Position numbers and translations under genes: made by a program. The notes under the pieces are model-generated. The model saw only the letters and a list, made by a program, of their open reading frames with translations. It had not been told where the DNA came from and did no database searches. DNA of 64,000 nt from Porphyra umbilicalis (Eukaryota; Rhodophyta; Bangiophyceae; Bangiales; Bangiaceae). Position 1 is the stretch's first letter. Every line of letters starts with the position of its first letter. The DNA lies in contig KV919009.1 of NCBI GenBank assembly GCA_002049455.2, forward strand, positions 55,745 through 119,744, written 5' to 3'. Positions 48,720 to 60,096 of this stretch are shown here, piece after piece.

Positions 48720-50585
48720 CACCCGTCGCCATGCCACCCCCGCCCCCACCGCCGCCGCCCCCGACGCGCCCGCCGACGCTGTCGCCGCCGCCGACGCGGC
48801 GCTGGCGTTGGACCCCCCCCCCCCCCCCCAGCCGCGCTGGCGGCGCTCGCCGGCCGCCTCTCCTCCCACTTTGCCGCGCTCGGCCCGATCGTGCGGCCGC
48901 CGGCGGGCATCCTGGTGCGCCCTTGGACGACGCCGGGGGGGTACTATGGGCAGCTGTGGGATTGGGACGGCTTTTTTACCGGCGTGCACTTGGCGGGCGC
49001 GGGGGCGCCCGAGCACCTCGCCCACCTGGTCGTCAAGTGCGTTGGTGGCTGGGGGTGGGTGGGTGGGGGGGGGGGAGGGAGCGCCGGTGTGGCCGGCGGT
49101 TGGTGGTGAGGGGGGCACCGCGGAGGGGGCCAGCACGACGGGCCGCTGTGGGGGCTGCCGCTCCATGGCGGCCGGCCGGTCGGCGGGTGACCCGTGCCGC
49201 CCCGTGGCGGCGGGTCTGGGTGGCTAACACGGCTCGCCGTTGGGCTGACGCTGCTGGTCGTTTGTTGTGTCATGCGTCCCCGCTGGTCCCCCCGTGTCGC
49301 TGCGTGGTGTGGCGCTCGGCGGGGGCGCAGCTTTGTCACTGCCTTTTGGGCGGTCGGCTTCCCGCCGGCGGTGCTCACGCCCGACGGCGTGCGCGGGGCG
49401 GGTGGCTACGTGGCGCCGTCGGCGGCGGCGGCGGCGGCGGCCGCCGCCGCCGCCTCGTCGCCGTCGGGGGCACCCACCGAGGCGGGGGCCCCCCCCCACC
49501 TCCCCCCCCCCCGACGTGGACGAGACGTGGCGCACCAAGCCCTTCCTCGCGCAAGCGCTCGCCGCCGCCCTCGATGGCGGCGTCCCCTTTGACCCCCCCC
49601 CACCGCCGACGCCCTCTACACCGCCGTCGTGGCCATGCACCGCTGGCGCGACGCGCGGCGGCGGCACCCCCCCACGGGCTTGTACACGTGGGCCAACGCG
49701 ATGCAGTCGGGCGCGGACAACAACGTGGCGCTCGTCTGCGCCGACGGCGCGAGCGCCGCGGCGGGCGGCGGGCAGGCGCCGAGCGGCCCGCCGCTCCTCG
49801 CCGTGGATGCGAGCGCCTTTGCCGTCGCCGAGGCGCGGTCGCTCGCGCGCGTCGCGGCGGCGCTCGGCCGCCCGCCCGCCGAGGCGGCGGCGTGGACGGC
49901 GGCGGCGGACGAGACGGCGGCGGCGATGCGCCGGTGGTTGTGGTGTGCCACCGACGGCACTTACTACAACCGGCGGGCGGGGGTGGGGGGGGGGTGCCGT
50001 CGGGCGCCGGCGGCTGGGTGCGGCGGGTGACCTACTCGAATTACACGGCGCTGTACGCGCGCGTCGCGACGGCGGCGCAGGCGGCGGCGATGCTCACCCG
50101 CTACCTCGGGGCGCCCGACCACCTGCTGTCGGCCGGCGGGTTGCGGTCCCTCTCCCCCGCCGACGGCGCCTACTCGGACGCGCCGACGATTGATCCCGCG
50201 TCCAACTGGCGCGGCCCCGTGTGGCCGATTGCCAACTGGATTGTCGGCGTCGGCCTGTTGCGCTACGGCGCGGCGCGGCTGGGGGCGGCGGTGGCCGCGC
50301 GGCTGGCGGGGACCCTCCTCTCTGACTTGGACGCGCACGGGGGCATGCACGAAAACTACTCGGGGCGCACGGGCGCGCCGCTGGCGCCGACGGCAGACGT
50401 GTCGCCGGCGGGGGCGGCGGGGGGGTTTGTCGGCTGGAACCTCCTCGCCGTGGACCTCCTCCGCCTGGCTGGGGCGGGGGGGGGGAGCGCCACCGCGTCG
50501 ACTTTGCGGCCCTGCCGCCGCTGCCGCCGCCGCCGGCCGACGCGGACGAGGAGGGGGGGGGGGCGCCGCCGCCGACGCCGAGTAG
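48720..50585 (+). CDS. Family GH63-like alpha-glycosidase, one intron, frame changes at C/G runs
   Basis: Protein segments in different frames line up in family order. AALAGRLSSHFAALGPIVRP, ILVRPWTTPGGYYGQLWDWD and GFFTGVHLAGAG are encoded to about 49037. A gap of about 290 nt, probably an intron, follows. Then come FPPAVLTPDGVRGAGGYV, DETWRTKPFLAQALAAAL, GLYTWANAMQSGADNNVAL, DGTYYNRR, SNWRGPVWPIANWIVGVG, GGMHENYSG and FVGWNLLAVDLLRLAG. WRGP(V/I)W..NW and SG.DN are hallmarks of (alpha/alpha)6 GH63/GH37-type enzymes. The Asp of SGADNN and Glu of HENY sit where acid and base are expected. Closest in pattern are mannosyl/glucosylglycerate hydrolases. Frame changes coincide with C/G runs near 48822, 49495, 49600, 49985 and 50478. 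The start is uncertain. Confidence 0.68.
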
Positions 50586-50828
50586 CGCCGCCCGCCCGCC
50601 CGCCCGCCCGCCCGCCCGCCCGCCCGCCAGCCGCGGCGGCGCCCCCCCCCCCCCCCCCCCCCGCGCCGCGCGCGGCGTGCGCGTGGATTTTTCCACGTTT
50701 TTATCAAGTCTGTTAAAAAGATGCGCGCGCGCCCGCCGCGGCGGGCGGTCCGCGGCGGCGCGCGTCCCCCCCCCCCCCCCCGCCCCCCGCCCCGCGAGCG
50801 CGGTCACCCCCGCCGCCCGCGCCGTTGC
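50586..50828. other. Convergent intergenic gap with homopolymers
   Basis: Contains (CCCG)n Pro/Ala-encoding repeats at 50590-50630, an 18-C run and short T runs. No gene. Confidence 0.5.
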
Positions 50829-51008
50829 CTAGTTAGGTCCTTCCCCCGGCGGGGGGCGGCGCCGCCGGGGCGCGTCCCCCCCCACCCCCCCCCCGCCCCC
50901 CCCGCCGGCGCAGCTGTCGCGGCCGCCGCCGCACGCGGCGCCGCCGGCGCCGCCGCGGCGCCGCCGCGTCAGCCGCTTTGGCGCCGCCGCTTGGGCCGCC
51001 GCCCCCCC

Positions 51009-51057
<49 letters not shown>

Positions 51058-51748
51058 GGGCGCGGCGGCGGGGGCGGCGCGGGCGGCGGGCGCGGGACCC
51101 CCGCGGCGGGCGCCGCGCGGGGCGGGGGCACGCCCCCCCCGGGGCGGCGGGCGTGCGCCCCCCCCCCCCCCCTCAGGGCGGGCATGGACGCGTGGCGCGG
51201 GGCTCCCCCCCCCCCCCTTCCTCCCACCCGGGGGCGTCCTCCCCCCCCCCCACGGCGGCGGCGGGGGCGGCGGCGGGGGCGGCGGGGGCGGGGGCGTCCC
51301 CCCCCCCCCCCCCCCCCCCGGCGGCGCTCGCCGGCGGCGCCAGCCCCGCGCGGAGCTCGGCCAAAAACGCGCGCACCGCCGCGTCCCGCCGCCGCCGCGT
51401 CGCGTGCGCGGCGTCCATGGCGCGGCCATAGGCGCGGAGTTCGGCGCGCTCCCGCTCCTGATCCGCCCGCCGGGGGCGCCCATAGTAGACGCCCCGCCCG
51501 TGCCACGAGCGGTACACGCCGCCGGTGAGGAAGGGGGGGGCGGGGGGGGGGACCCCACCCCCGAGCGCGCCCGGATACGTGCGGAGGTAGGGGGGGAGCC
51601 CCGACGGGTAGGTGGGGGGGGGTAGGGCAGGGGGGGGGGGGGGGGTACCCCCCGCCGGGGGGGTAGGGGGGGGGGACCACCCACTCCCCGCCCCCCCGCC
51701 CGCCGGCCGGGTCGTGGGGGGGGAGCGCCCCGAGGCCGCCGCCAGTGA

Positions 51749-51784
<36 letters not shown>

Positions 51785-51986
51785 TGCCGCCGCTGCCGCC
51801 GCCGCGGCCCCACGGGGCGCCCGTGGGGCCACCGCCGACGCCCCCCGCCGGCGACGCGGCGGCGGCGCCGGCGAGCACCGCGGCGGCCGCTTCGGCGGCC
51901 GACGCTTCGGCGGCCGCCGACGTGCCGACGCGGCCGCCGGCCGGCGGCGCCGCCGACGGGGTTGGAAAGTACCACGGGGCGGCCGC

Positions 51987-52021
<35 letters not shown>

Positions 52022-52172
52022 GGGAGCCCCCCGCCGGCGCGCCGCCGGCGGTCGGGGAGCCCCCCGCCCACTGGGCGCCGCCGCCGCCGCCGCCCGGGGG
52101 GGGCCACGGGAAACCGCCCCGGTCGGGGGGGGGGGGGGCGCCCCCGCCGCCGTCGCCCCCCGCAGCGGCGAC

Positions 52173-52220
<48 letters not shown>

Positions 52221-52980
52221 CTCGGCCGGCAGCCACCCCACGTCGGGGCGCGACGCGGCGGCGGCGGCGGCGGCGGCGCCCCAGCCCTCGTCCGCCGCGC
52301 CAATGGGGTGCCCCCCCCCCCCTCCCCGCCGCCGTCGGCGGGCGGCCACGGTTGGCGCGCGTCGGCGCCCCCCCCCTCCCCGCCGCCGCCCGCGGCGGCC
52401 CACACGGGGGGGCGCCCCCCCCCCCCGCCCCCTCCCCGTCGGCTTCGGAGCGGAGCCACGTGCGCGTGCGTGGGGTGAAGAGCGGCGGCCCGCGGAGGGC
52501 GCCCGCCGCCAACCCCGCGCCCGCGTCGGGGGTGAGGGCGAGCCACGGCACCCGCCCGTCGTCGGTCGTCCCGGGGGGGGGCGCCGCCGCGCCCGCCGCC
52601 GCGCCGCCGTCGGGGGGGGGGGGGGGCGTAGAGGGGGTGGGGCGTGACTTGCAGGGGGGGGGGCGGGGGGGGGGGCGTGCCGGCGGCGCCGCCTGGTGCC
52701 CCGCGTCGGCCGCGTAGCCGTGGCCGAGTGGCGGGTAGGGAGGGTGCTGCTGCTGCTGCTGCTGCGGCTGCTGTTGCTGCTGCTGCTGCTGCTGGTACGG
52801 CTGCTGCTCTTGTAGATGTGGCAGCTGCGGGTAGAGGTGCGGCGGCGGCGGCGGATACGCCGCCGCCGCGTACGGGTGGTGGGGTGGCGACTCCCCCGCG
52901 TCCGCCTCGGCCGGTGGGGGCTCTGGGGGAGGCCCCGGGTCACCCCGGGCGGCGCCCCCACGGCGGTGCCCGCGATACAT
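50829..52980 (-). CDS. Pro/Gly/Gln-rich low-complexity protein of unknown function
   Basis: ATG 52980 starts MYRGHRRGGAARGDPG, followed by a Pro/His/Tyr-rich segment and a glutamine tract (QQQQQQQ interrupted by one Pro, encoded near 52750-52800). A normal-looking stretch follows (DDGRVPWLALTPDAG, FTPRTRTWLRSEADGE), then Gly/Ala/Pro-rich repeats across several G runs with frame changes. Near 51350-51560 an ordered segment appears (GGVYRSWHGRGVYYGRPRRA, DQERERAELRAYGRAMDAAH, RRRDAAVRAFLAELRAGLAP) that looks like a basic coiled helix. PolyQ and Pro/Gly composition suggest a nuclear or RNA-associated scaffold. No family recognised. Exact length cannot be given until homopolymer lengths are verified. 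Confidence 0.45.
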
Positions 52981-55900
52981 GGCGGCGTCGCCCCGGGGGC
53001 ACGCGCTCCCCGCCGCCCGTCGCGCCCGCCGCCGTCCGCCCGCCCGCCGCCGTCTTGGTCCCACCCGCCGCCCGCCGCGGCGCCGCCGTCCGCTCCGTCG
53101 GTAACGTCGGCGGTGGCGGCGGCGCGGCGGCGCGTCCCCGCCGCGGCGATAAAGCAGGGGGAAGGCGCGCGTCGGCGCCGCCGCGCCCCGCCCGGGTGGT
53201 CGGTCGGTCTGCGGCGGCCCGCCGACGGGTGGCCGCCGCTTGCCGGCGGCTCGCGGCCCCCACCCGGCGGGCGCGCCGTCGGCCACGGCGGTGGCAGACA
53301 GCCGACACCGCCTCGCCCTTACGAGGTGGGGCGCCCCCACCCACGATGGGTGGCCGCGCGGCGGGGGCGGTACCACCCCCGCCTGACGGCCGACGACCGA
53401 CGAGCGGCAGGCGCCGCCGCGGCGGTCCGCCGCGTACGGCCGCTCGCGGGCGGCGTGTCGCCGCCGCGTCCACCCCAAAGCCCCGCCCCGCGGACGTCCA
53501 CGCTCACCGGCGGGGGCGGTGGTGGGCGCGGCGTTGACGCGCTGCGCGCGCACGTCGCGCCGGGACACTGGCGGGAAACGGGTGTGAGCCGTTGGAGCGC
53601 CGCCTTGCAAGCCGCCCCGCACGCCGGCACCGGCACCCCGACCGCCCGGTTCCGTGGGTGTGTCCCTCACACCCCACCCCCCCACCCCTCCGCTCCCTTC
53701 AGCGGTCTGACAAACGGGCCTGCAGGCGGCTGGCAGTGGCCCCACCCTCGAGAGTGACGTCCCTGTACAGGCAAACCGCCGCCGTGTACGTTGTTGCGCT
53801 GGCGGCACGGCCGTCGCTCGTCCCGCCGGCTCCACAGCGCCCCCGACTGACGCGACCGACAGGGCCGAGCGGGGCCAGCGGCGGCGCTGCCACCGACGCG
53901 CCCACGATCCGGGCTCTTTCCCCTTGCCGAGCGAGCTGCGCCGCTCCCGTACCGTCACGGTCGTCGACGGCGGGCGGCGTTACGGTGGCGCGGGTGCTGC
54001 CGCCGAGCCTCGCCTCCGCATGGTGTGGTACGTATACCGCGTCTGACTGGCGGCGGTGCGGCCACTCCAGTGCCGCGAGTGCCGCCGTGGTCGACCCCCG
54101 TGTCGGTCGTGTGCGGGACGGGCGTACAGGATTGGGTGGCAACGGTCTGTCAGCAGCGTGGTCGTCCAAGGGGGGATGGAAGAGCAGCGGAAAGGTGGGC
54201 GGGGTGGGGTGGGGAGGGAACAAAAAAGGATGCTCTGAGTCCGCCCCGCCCCGTTGCGAAAACAGTGCGCAACCACAATCTGGCTCGGCGAGGGAGCTGC
54301 CAACCGGCGGGGGGGGTGCGCGCCGCGCTAGCGGCCAACGCACCCGAGACGCGTGGCGCCCCACCAGTGCGGATGGCGTGATCACGACGACGCGGCTGGC
54401 GGCGCCGCCGGGATGAGGCTGGGAGGACACGAGGGGACGAGGGGCGCGCGGCTCGGCACGGTCCTGGTGGTGGCAACACACAGACACACCGCGGAAGGAC
54501 CGGCGGCGGCGCGACCGCGCGCGCAAGCCCCAGGCCCCCGCAAGACGTGGTCGGCGGTCGACGTGCCAGACGAACCGCGGCGGCGGCGGTGGCGGTGGCG
54601 GCAGCGGCCGCGGCAGCAGTCGCCAGCCACAACGCGTGTACGCGGCGGTTTTTTTGCTCCCTCCCCCGTTCTTCCAAAACAGGGACTATTCCAGGATAAG
54701 AAGCGAAGGGTCAACGCCGCCGTACAGTATCAGAGGGCCGGTGGGTTTGCGCGGCGGTCGCCCCCAGCGGGGCGTCTTGGACCGCACCGTCAACCGTCGG
54801 CAGTCGGGCGGGCGCTGGTGGCCGCTGCCCACCGTTCGATCGGCGGCGGGCAACCACGCTGTCGGTGCGGTCGGGCGCCGTCCACCCCCCAACGCACACT
54901 CTTTCCCCCGGCTCTTCCCAAGCGGTTTTGCATGCGGCTGTCGGTCGTCAGCACGCGGGGCGTGTCGACCCGCGGCTTTCGACAGGCAAAATCTCGCGCA
55001 TGGGCATATCCGTCTCTCAGGCGCCTGGGCTGCGAGGCGACCGCGCAAATCCGGCGACTCGGTCGTCCGCGCATCGACTGGCCGCCGAGGGTGTGGGCTT
55101 CGTACGGACGGCGGTCTGGCGCGGCACAATTATTTCGGGTGGACCAGCGACGGCGGGTGCCACACGTGTGGACTCGGGGCAGTCTCGCGACAACCCAAAT
55201 CCCCCGCGCCGGTGCCGCAACGTCACATCTGCCACTGCTCGACACTTATTAATCCCGACGTCCGACCGCCACGGACTTTCGACAGTTGCCCGAGGCGCCG
55301 TCCAGACACCGCTGTGCGTGCAACAAGCTGAGGACGGCGAAGCGGCCTGACAATCACGGCTCTGCCTCCCTCTGAGTGTGAAAGCAAGGCTGTGCCCCGC
55401 TTGGCGGAGCATCGACTGCGGGCTGGCGACTGTTGTGCACCACCGATGGGCGGCACACGAGTGACAGTCGACCAACCACGCGATTTATGACCGCACCGCT
55501 GTCCTCGACGCGAGTTGCCTGTCGAATCTTTTTCCACGGTTGCCGCCCTGGGCCCCATATGCGCCTTCGGGTGAGAGAAAAACGACCTTCCACCGCACTG
55601 CCAGCCTGCCACACGCGGGGTGTACGCGAAGACACGTGTAATGGCCACAGTGCATGGGCCTACGGTCGTACTGGCTAAAATCGGTCTGTGGCCGCTGTCA
55701 GCGGCTGGTGGTGCTGGCGTAGCGCCTGCGGCGATCGGCAAGCCTCTTTGAGTGCTTTCCAACAGTGGGGCAACTCGCGGGTGTCGACGGATCGACACGC
55801 GGCTGCTCTACGCTGCGGCGACCTGTCGACAGACGAGGCTCAGCCACCAGCTGAAGGGACATCCACTGAGCATATGGCCCTGTCACCAGCGGATTCCACC

Positions 55901-56296
55901 TCTTACGATGTTTTCGATGCGGCCGTGGTTCGTGCGCAGCCGCAGTGGTTGGTTGGGATAGATTTGTTCGAGCGGCGTCTGGAACACGTCCGCCGCAGGG
56001 TGCGGTCGAGCGAGAAGAACAATCGCATCATGAGAGAAGCTGTCGATGGCACTTCATGGCAGCTACGCCGTCAGCGGTCCTGTGAGACCGCACTGACCGT
56101 CACTTATCTGGTGAGGCCTTCCACCTGAGCTGTCCAGGAAGAAATCGGTTTCTGTCAAGTATCACGTGGATCTCATGACAAGGGCAACGCCATACCACGA
56201 TGGTCTCGAGGTCATTGAAGCGCCCTTACGCACGCGTGTGGCGAGGTGATCAAAATCGACGTATCGACTGTTCGACAGACGACAAAAGGAGCTACC
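52981..56296. other. 3.3-kb region without a recognised gene
   Basis: 53.0-53.7 kb is extremely GC-rich and probably the promoter side of the Gln-rich gene. 53.7-56.2 kb is less extreme. Overlapping ORFs on both strands (for example 53592-54416 plus, 53699-54526 minus) are Arg/Ser/Pro-rich and lack domains. Confidence 0.4.
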
Positions 56297-56382
56297 CGAG
56301 CCTGGCAGGGCTCGAACCTGCAATCTTTTGGTTCGAAGCCAAACGCGTTCACTGCGAAGTCAATCCATTACGCCACAGGCCC
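56297..56382 (-). tRNA. tRNA-Arg(TCG) with 13-nt insertion in the D-loop
   Basis: Read on the minus strand: acceptor GGGCCTG pairs with CAGGCTC (7 bp, one G-T), discriminator G. D-stem GCGT/ACGC. Anticodon arm TTTGG-CTTCGAA-CCAAA with anticodon TCG (Arg, CGA codons). Variable AGATT. T-arm GCAGG-TTCGAGC-CCTGC. Total 86 nt versus the usual 73. The extra 13 nt, TGACTTCGCAGTG, sit in the D-loop; without them the loop is AATGGATA, the typical Arg D-loop. No CCA is encoded, as expected in eukaryotes. The anticodon loop itself has no intron. Confidence 0.9.
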
Positions 56383-56901
56383 TCTGTTGACATTGGCGCT
56401 TTTCTGGTAAAATATATTCCACATGGAAGATGTCAAAATGGGTGTTGAACACTTCTCTTGGTAGTTATGTTGTGAGGCGACGGGTCGGCGGCGGGGTCGC
56501 CCCACAAAGGATCCAGCCGACAGTGGGGGGGGGGAGAGGGGGCACCCGCATGCACCGCAGCGGCGGCGCCCCCGCCAGCCAGAGTGGCGCGCAGCCGGGA
56601 TGCCGGACGGCGGCCACAGTGGCAATGTGAAATGGCGACGTTGTAGAAGGATAAGGAGCTCAGATCTGTGCACACAACAGCGGCTCAGCTGAAGAACCGG
56701 ACGCAGCCTTTCGTAACGCCTTTGACAATGAACGAAGCCATCGACAGTAGCCGCTGGACCTTTGGAGAGATATGTACAGCCAGCTGGCTTTAGAGATACA
56801 TTACTAGCGCACTACTTCGGTGTTAAAGCAACCTGGACAGAAGTGTCCTGCAGCCAGGGCTGGTTTCAAAACGAGCTATTGACTGTCACTGGAAGGTAAA
56901 G

Positions 56902-56967
56902 TAAGAAACAGCGAAAGACCCCCACGCTCAGCGCAAGCTGAGCGTGGGCTTCTTTCGCTTTTTCTTA
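56902..56967. other. 66-nt near-perfect hairpin with GCAA tetraloop
   Basis: Arms pair symmetrically: TAAGAAA/TTTCTTA (7 bp), one mismatch, AGCGAAAGA/TCTTTCGCT (9 bp), a 2x2 internal loop, CCCACGCTCAGC/GCTGAGCGTGGG (12 bp), and the loop GCAA at 56933-56936, a GNRA tetraloop. The structure is equally good on either strand apart from the loop (TTGC on minus). Confidence 0.85.
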
Positions 56968-57610
56968 TCAACTTCGAACCGACCACACTAAAGCTTTAGC
57001 TCTTCTTTTGCAGTGCGAGACGGTTCGCCCCACGATGCATCCTCGGAAGGAAAAACGTTTTTGGAAAGCCGAGAGCAACCGGCTGGCCACTGCCACATCG
57101 CCCTTACATTCCCCTCCGCTGTAGTCCATTCAGATGGCTTCTTGCTCCCACAACGCTCCGCGCCGGTGGACCCTAACAGGATCCAGGAGCAGCCACAGAG
57201 TGGTCGCGGTGCGTGCAATCACCACCAACCATCCTCTGCCGCCACGCGATCAGCTCCATATGGAAACATAGGAGGAAAGCGGGGCGTACAGCTCGAAGGA
57301 TGTGGTCTTGCAGCAACGCAGCACGCACGTGCGCCGTCAGCATAGGAAGAAGCTACGTACTCCATGGAAATCGAGAGGCAAGCGTCACGCTTGTCCATCA
57401 AGATGGTGGATGGAGGGTAGGAGAGCCGGTGGCGGGACGAACGGAGGGCGGCGGACGCGCGAGGGCGACGTACAGTACGCGACGGCCGTGGCGAACGGCC
57501 GACGCATGCTGGGGTTTGCGCCGAGCAATACCCACGGCGCTTCTCGAGGACTTGATCCAGCCGCCGAGTGAAAACAATTTGGTGGAGCTGTAGATCTGCC
57601 ATCGATACGA

Positions 57611-57637
57611 GATGATCCGGATCATCCGGATATCCGG
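57611..57637. promoter_or_regulatory. Two overlapping palindromes upstream of the Rab escort gene
   Basis: GATGATCCGGATCATC (57611-57626, perfect 16-bp palindrome) overlaps CCGGATATCCGG (57626-57637, perfect 12-bp palindrome), about 240 bp before the start codon. Possible dimeric-factor site; function is inferred only. Confidence 0.35.
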
Positions 57638-57873
57638 GCGAAATGATGAAAACCAAGTACATTCTGGGCAGACAATCCATTGCTGCCAGTCCAGTCACAT
57701 CGCGGCTGTCCGCCTCGCGAACCACGGACGTGTGCGTGTGTTTCTCCTCTCCTCGCTACCCCTCCAAGAACATCGCCCCCTTCATCCTCCCCTCCTCTTC
57801 ACCCCCCCTCCCCCTTTCATTCCTTCTATACCCCCCTGGCCTTGCGTCGCTCACCCGCGTCCCACCTGGCATC

Positions 57874-60096
57874 ATGCCCCCCCCCAACGGCGGCGCGCCG
57901 TCGCTCGACGGCGCGACCTTTGACGCGGTCCTCGTCGGCACCGACCTGCCGCAGGCGCTGCTGGCGGCGGCACTCTCCCTGTCGGGCCTCTCCGTGTTGC
58001 ACGTGGACGCGGGACGGGGGTACGGGGGGGCGTGGGGCACCCGCCCCTTGCACGAGTGGCAAGCCGCCCTCGACGTGGCCGCGGGGGCGGCCGCGCCGCC
58101 CCCACCGCCGCCGCCGCAGCCGCCGGCCGCCCCCCCCAGCCCGCCGGCGCTCGCGGCACGCTTTGGGGCGGGCGCGTCGTTCATCCCCACCCCCGCCCTC
58201 GGCGTCGCCGCGTTTCCACCCCCGGGCTTGACGGCGTGGCCGCCGCCGCCGCCCGCGGCGGACGGGCACCCCCCGCCGCCGCCGCCGCCGCCGGGGGCGA
58301 CGACCGCCCCCCCCCCCACCGCCCGCCGCCGACGCCGCCCCCGCCGCCAGCACGTCTGGCGGCACCCTCCCCCCCGCCGCCGCCGCGCGTGTGCACCTGG
58401 ACCAGCTGCCGCGGCCGCTGCTCGGCGCGGGCGCGCTCGTGCCGCTGCTGCGCGCGACGAGCGCGGGGCACTATGTCGACTTTGTCGCCGTCGACGGCGC
58501 GTACGTGCACTTTGGCGACGGGGTGGGGGGGGGGGGGGGGGGGGGTCGACGCCGCAGCGGCGACGGCGGCCGGCGGCGGCGTTGGCGGCGGTGGCGGCGG
58601 CGGCGGACCGCCGCTGGGGGGGGGGGGGGGGCGCCCCCACCCCCGCGGGGGCTCCACCGCGTGCCCGCCAGCCGCGCCGACGTGTTTCGCTCGCCGGCGC
58701 TCGGGCCGGTGGACAAGCGGCTGCTCATGCGCTTCCTGTCGGCGTGCGCGGCCGACGACGCGGGGGGCACCGCCGGCGCCGATGGCGGCGGGCGCGACAG
58801 CGGCGGCAGTGGCAGCGGCAACGGCAGCGGCAGCAGCGACGGGGGGGCGGCCGCGGCGGCGGGGGCGCCCCCCCCCCCGACCCGCACCTTTGAGCAACAC
58901 ATGGTCGCCGCCCGCCTCGCGCCGACGACGCGGACCTTTCTCCGCCACGCGGTCGCCTTTTCCCCCGCCGGCAGCCTCCCCGCCGCCGCCGGCGTGGCGG
59001 CCGTCCGCCGGACCGTTGCGTCCATGGCGGCGCTCCGCACGCCGACGGCCCTGCTGCTGCCGCGCCACGGTACGGGGGAGCTGCCGCAAGCGTTTGCGCG
59101 CGTCGCCGCCGTGCACGGGGCGGTGTACGCGCTGCGCACGGGCGTGGCGGGGGTGGTGGTTGGGGGGGAGGGGGGGGGGGGGGGGGGCGCGCGCAGGGCG
59201 GTCCCGCCGCAGCGGACGCGGAGGCGGCAGCCGCCGACGCCCCGGGCATTGTCGGCGTTGTGTTGGGCGGGGGGGAGGTCGTGGCGACGCGGTGGCTCTT
59301 TGGTCCGCCGCCGCCGCCGCCGCACCCGCCCTTGACGGCGGCGGCGGCGGCGGCGGCGGCGACGGCGGCGGCGGGCGCGGCCGCCGCCGACGGCGGCGGC
59401 GAGTGGCGGTGGGCGGGCGTCACTGACGGGCGCCTCGCGCCCGCCGCCGACCGGCCCGTGGTGTACGTGCCCGCCGGCACTGCCGGGCGCGCGGCGGCCG
59501 ACGTGACGCTCTTGTCCGTCGACGATAGTGGGCGGGGGGTGCCGCCGGGCCTCCACGCCGTGGCCGCAACGACGGTGGGGGCGGGGGGGCGGCCGACCTC
59601 CAAGCCGTCCTTGCCGCGCTACTCGACGTTGGGGGGGGGGACGGCGGGGGGCTGCCGCCGCCCCGCCGACCGCCGCCGGGGGGGGGGCGCCGCCGATGAA
59701 GGGGGCGCCGGCGCCGCCGCCGCCAAGCCCCGCGTCCTCTGGGGCGCCCTGTACCGGCAGCCCGGCGACGCGCCGGCGTCGTCGCCGCTGCCGGCGCCGC
59801 AGCCTGCCGCCGCCCGGTGGGTGACCGTCTGCCGCGCGACGGGCGGCGTGGACGCGGACGAGGCGGTGGCCGAGGCGGCCCGCTGCTACGCCCTCGTCGG
59901 CGGGTTGCCCCCGTTTTTCGCGCCCCCGCCGCCGCCGCCGCCGCCAGAGGCGGCGGCGGCCGAGGCGCAGGGAGCGGCGGCCGCGGACGGCGGGGCGGCA
60001 CCGCCGCCGGGTGGCGCCGCGGCCCCGACGGGCGACGCGACGGCGGGGGCATCGGTGCCGAATGGGGTGGCGGCGGGCGGGGGGGAGGCACGGTGA
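57874..60096 (+). CDS. Rab escort protein / Rab-GDI family
   Basis: ATG 57874 begins MPPPNGGAPSLDGATFDAVL; then VGTDLPQALLAAALSLSGLS and VLHVDAGRGYGG match the dinucleotide-fold start of REP/GDI (GTGLPES...VLHVD..YYGG). From about 58386 the frame changes: VHLDQLPRPLLGAGALVPLL, SRADVFRSPALGPVDKRLLM, RFL, TFEQHMVAARLAPTTRTFLR and GTGELPQAFARVAAVHGAVY. These match the REP segments DL.PKLL, SRADVF, FCR..AVFGG(I)Y. After a G run near 59165-59190 the first frame resumes (GIVGVVLGGGEVVATRW ... VLWGALYRQPGDA ... ADEAVAEAARCYALVGGLPP) to TGA 60094. REP presents new Rab GTPases to geranylgeranyl transferase II. SRADVF and an insert-rich architecture favour REP over GDI. Long Ala/Gly/Pro inserts are unusual. 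Frame changes fall at C/G runs. Confidence 0.82.

Larger units (their letters stand above)
56383..57873. other. Intergenic between tRNA and Rab escort gene
   Basis: Mostly neutral composition. Besides the 66-nt hairpin and the palindromes at 57611-57637 no gene was recognised. Confidence 0.45.

Noticed and set aside
50829..53958. 1041-codon minus ORF and large plus-strand ORFs as separate genes
   Set aside because: Both strands are open because of extreme GC and homopolymers. Only segments with balanced composition on the minus strand from ATG 52980 look like protein.
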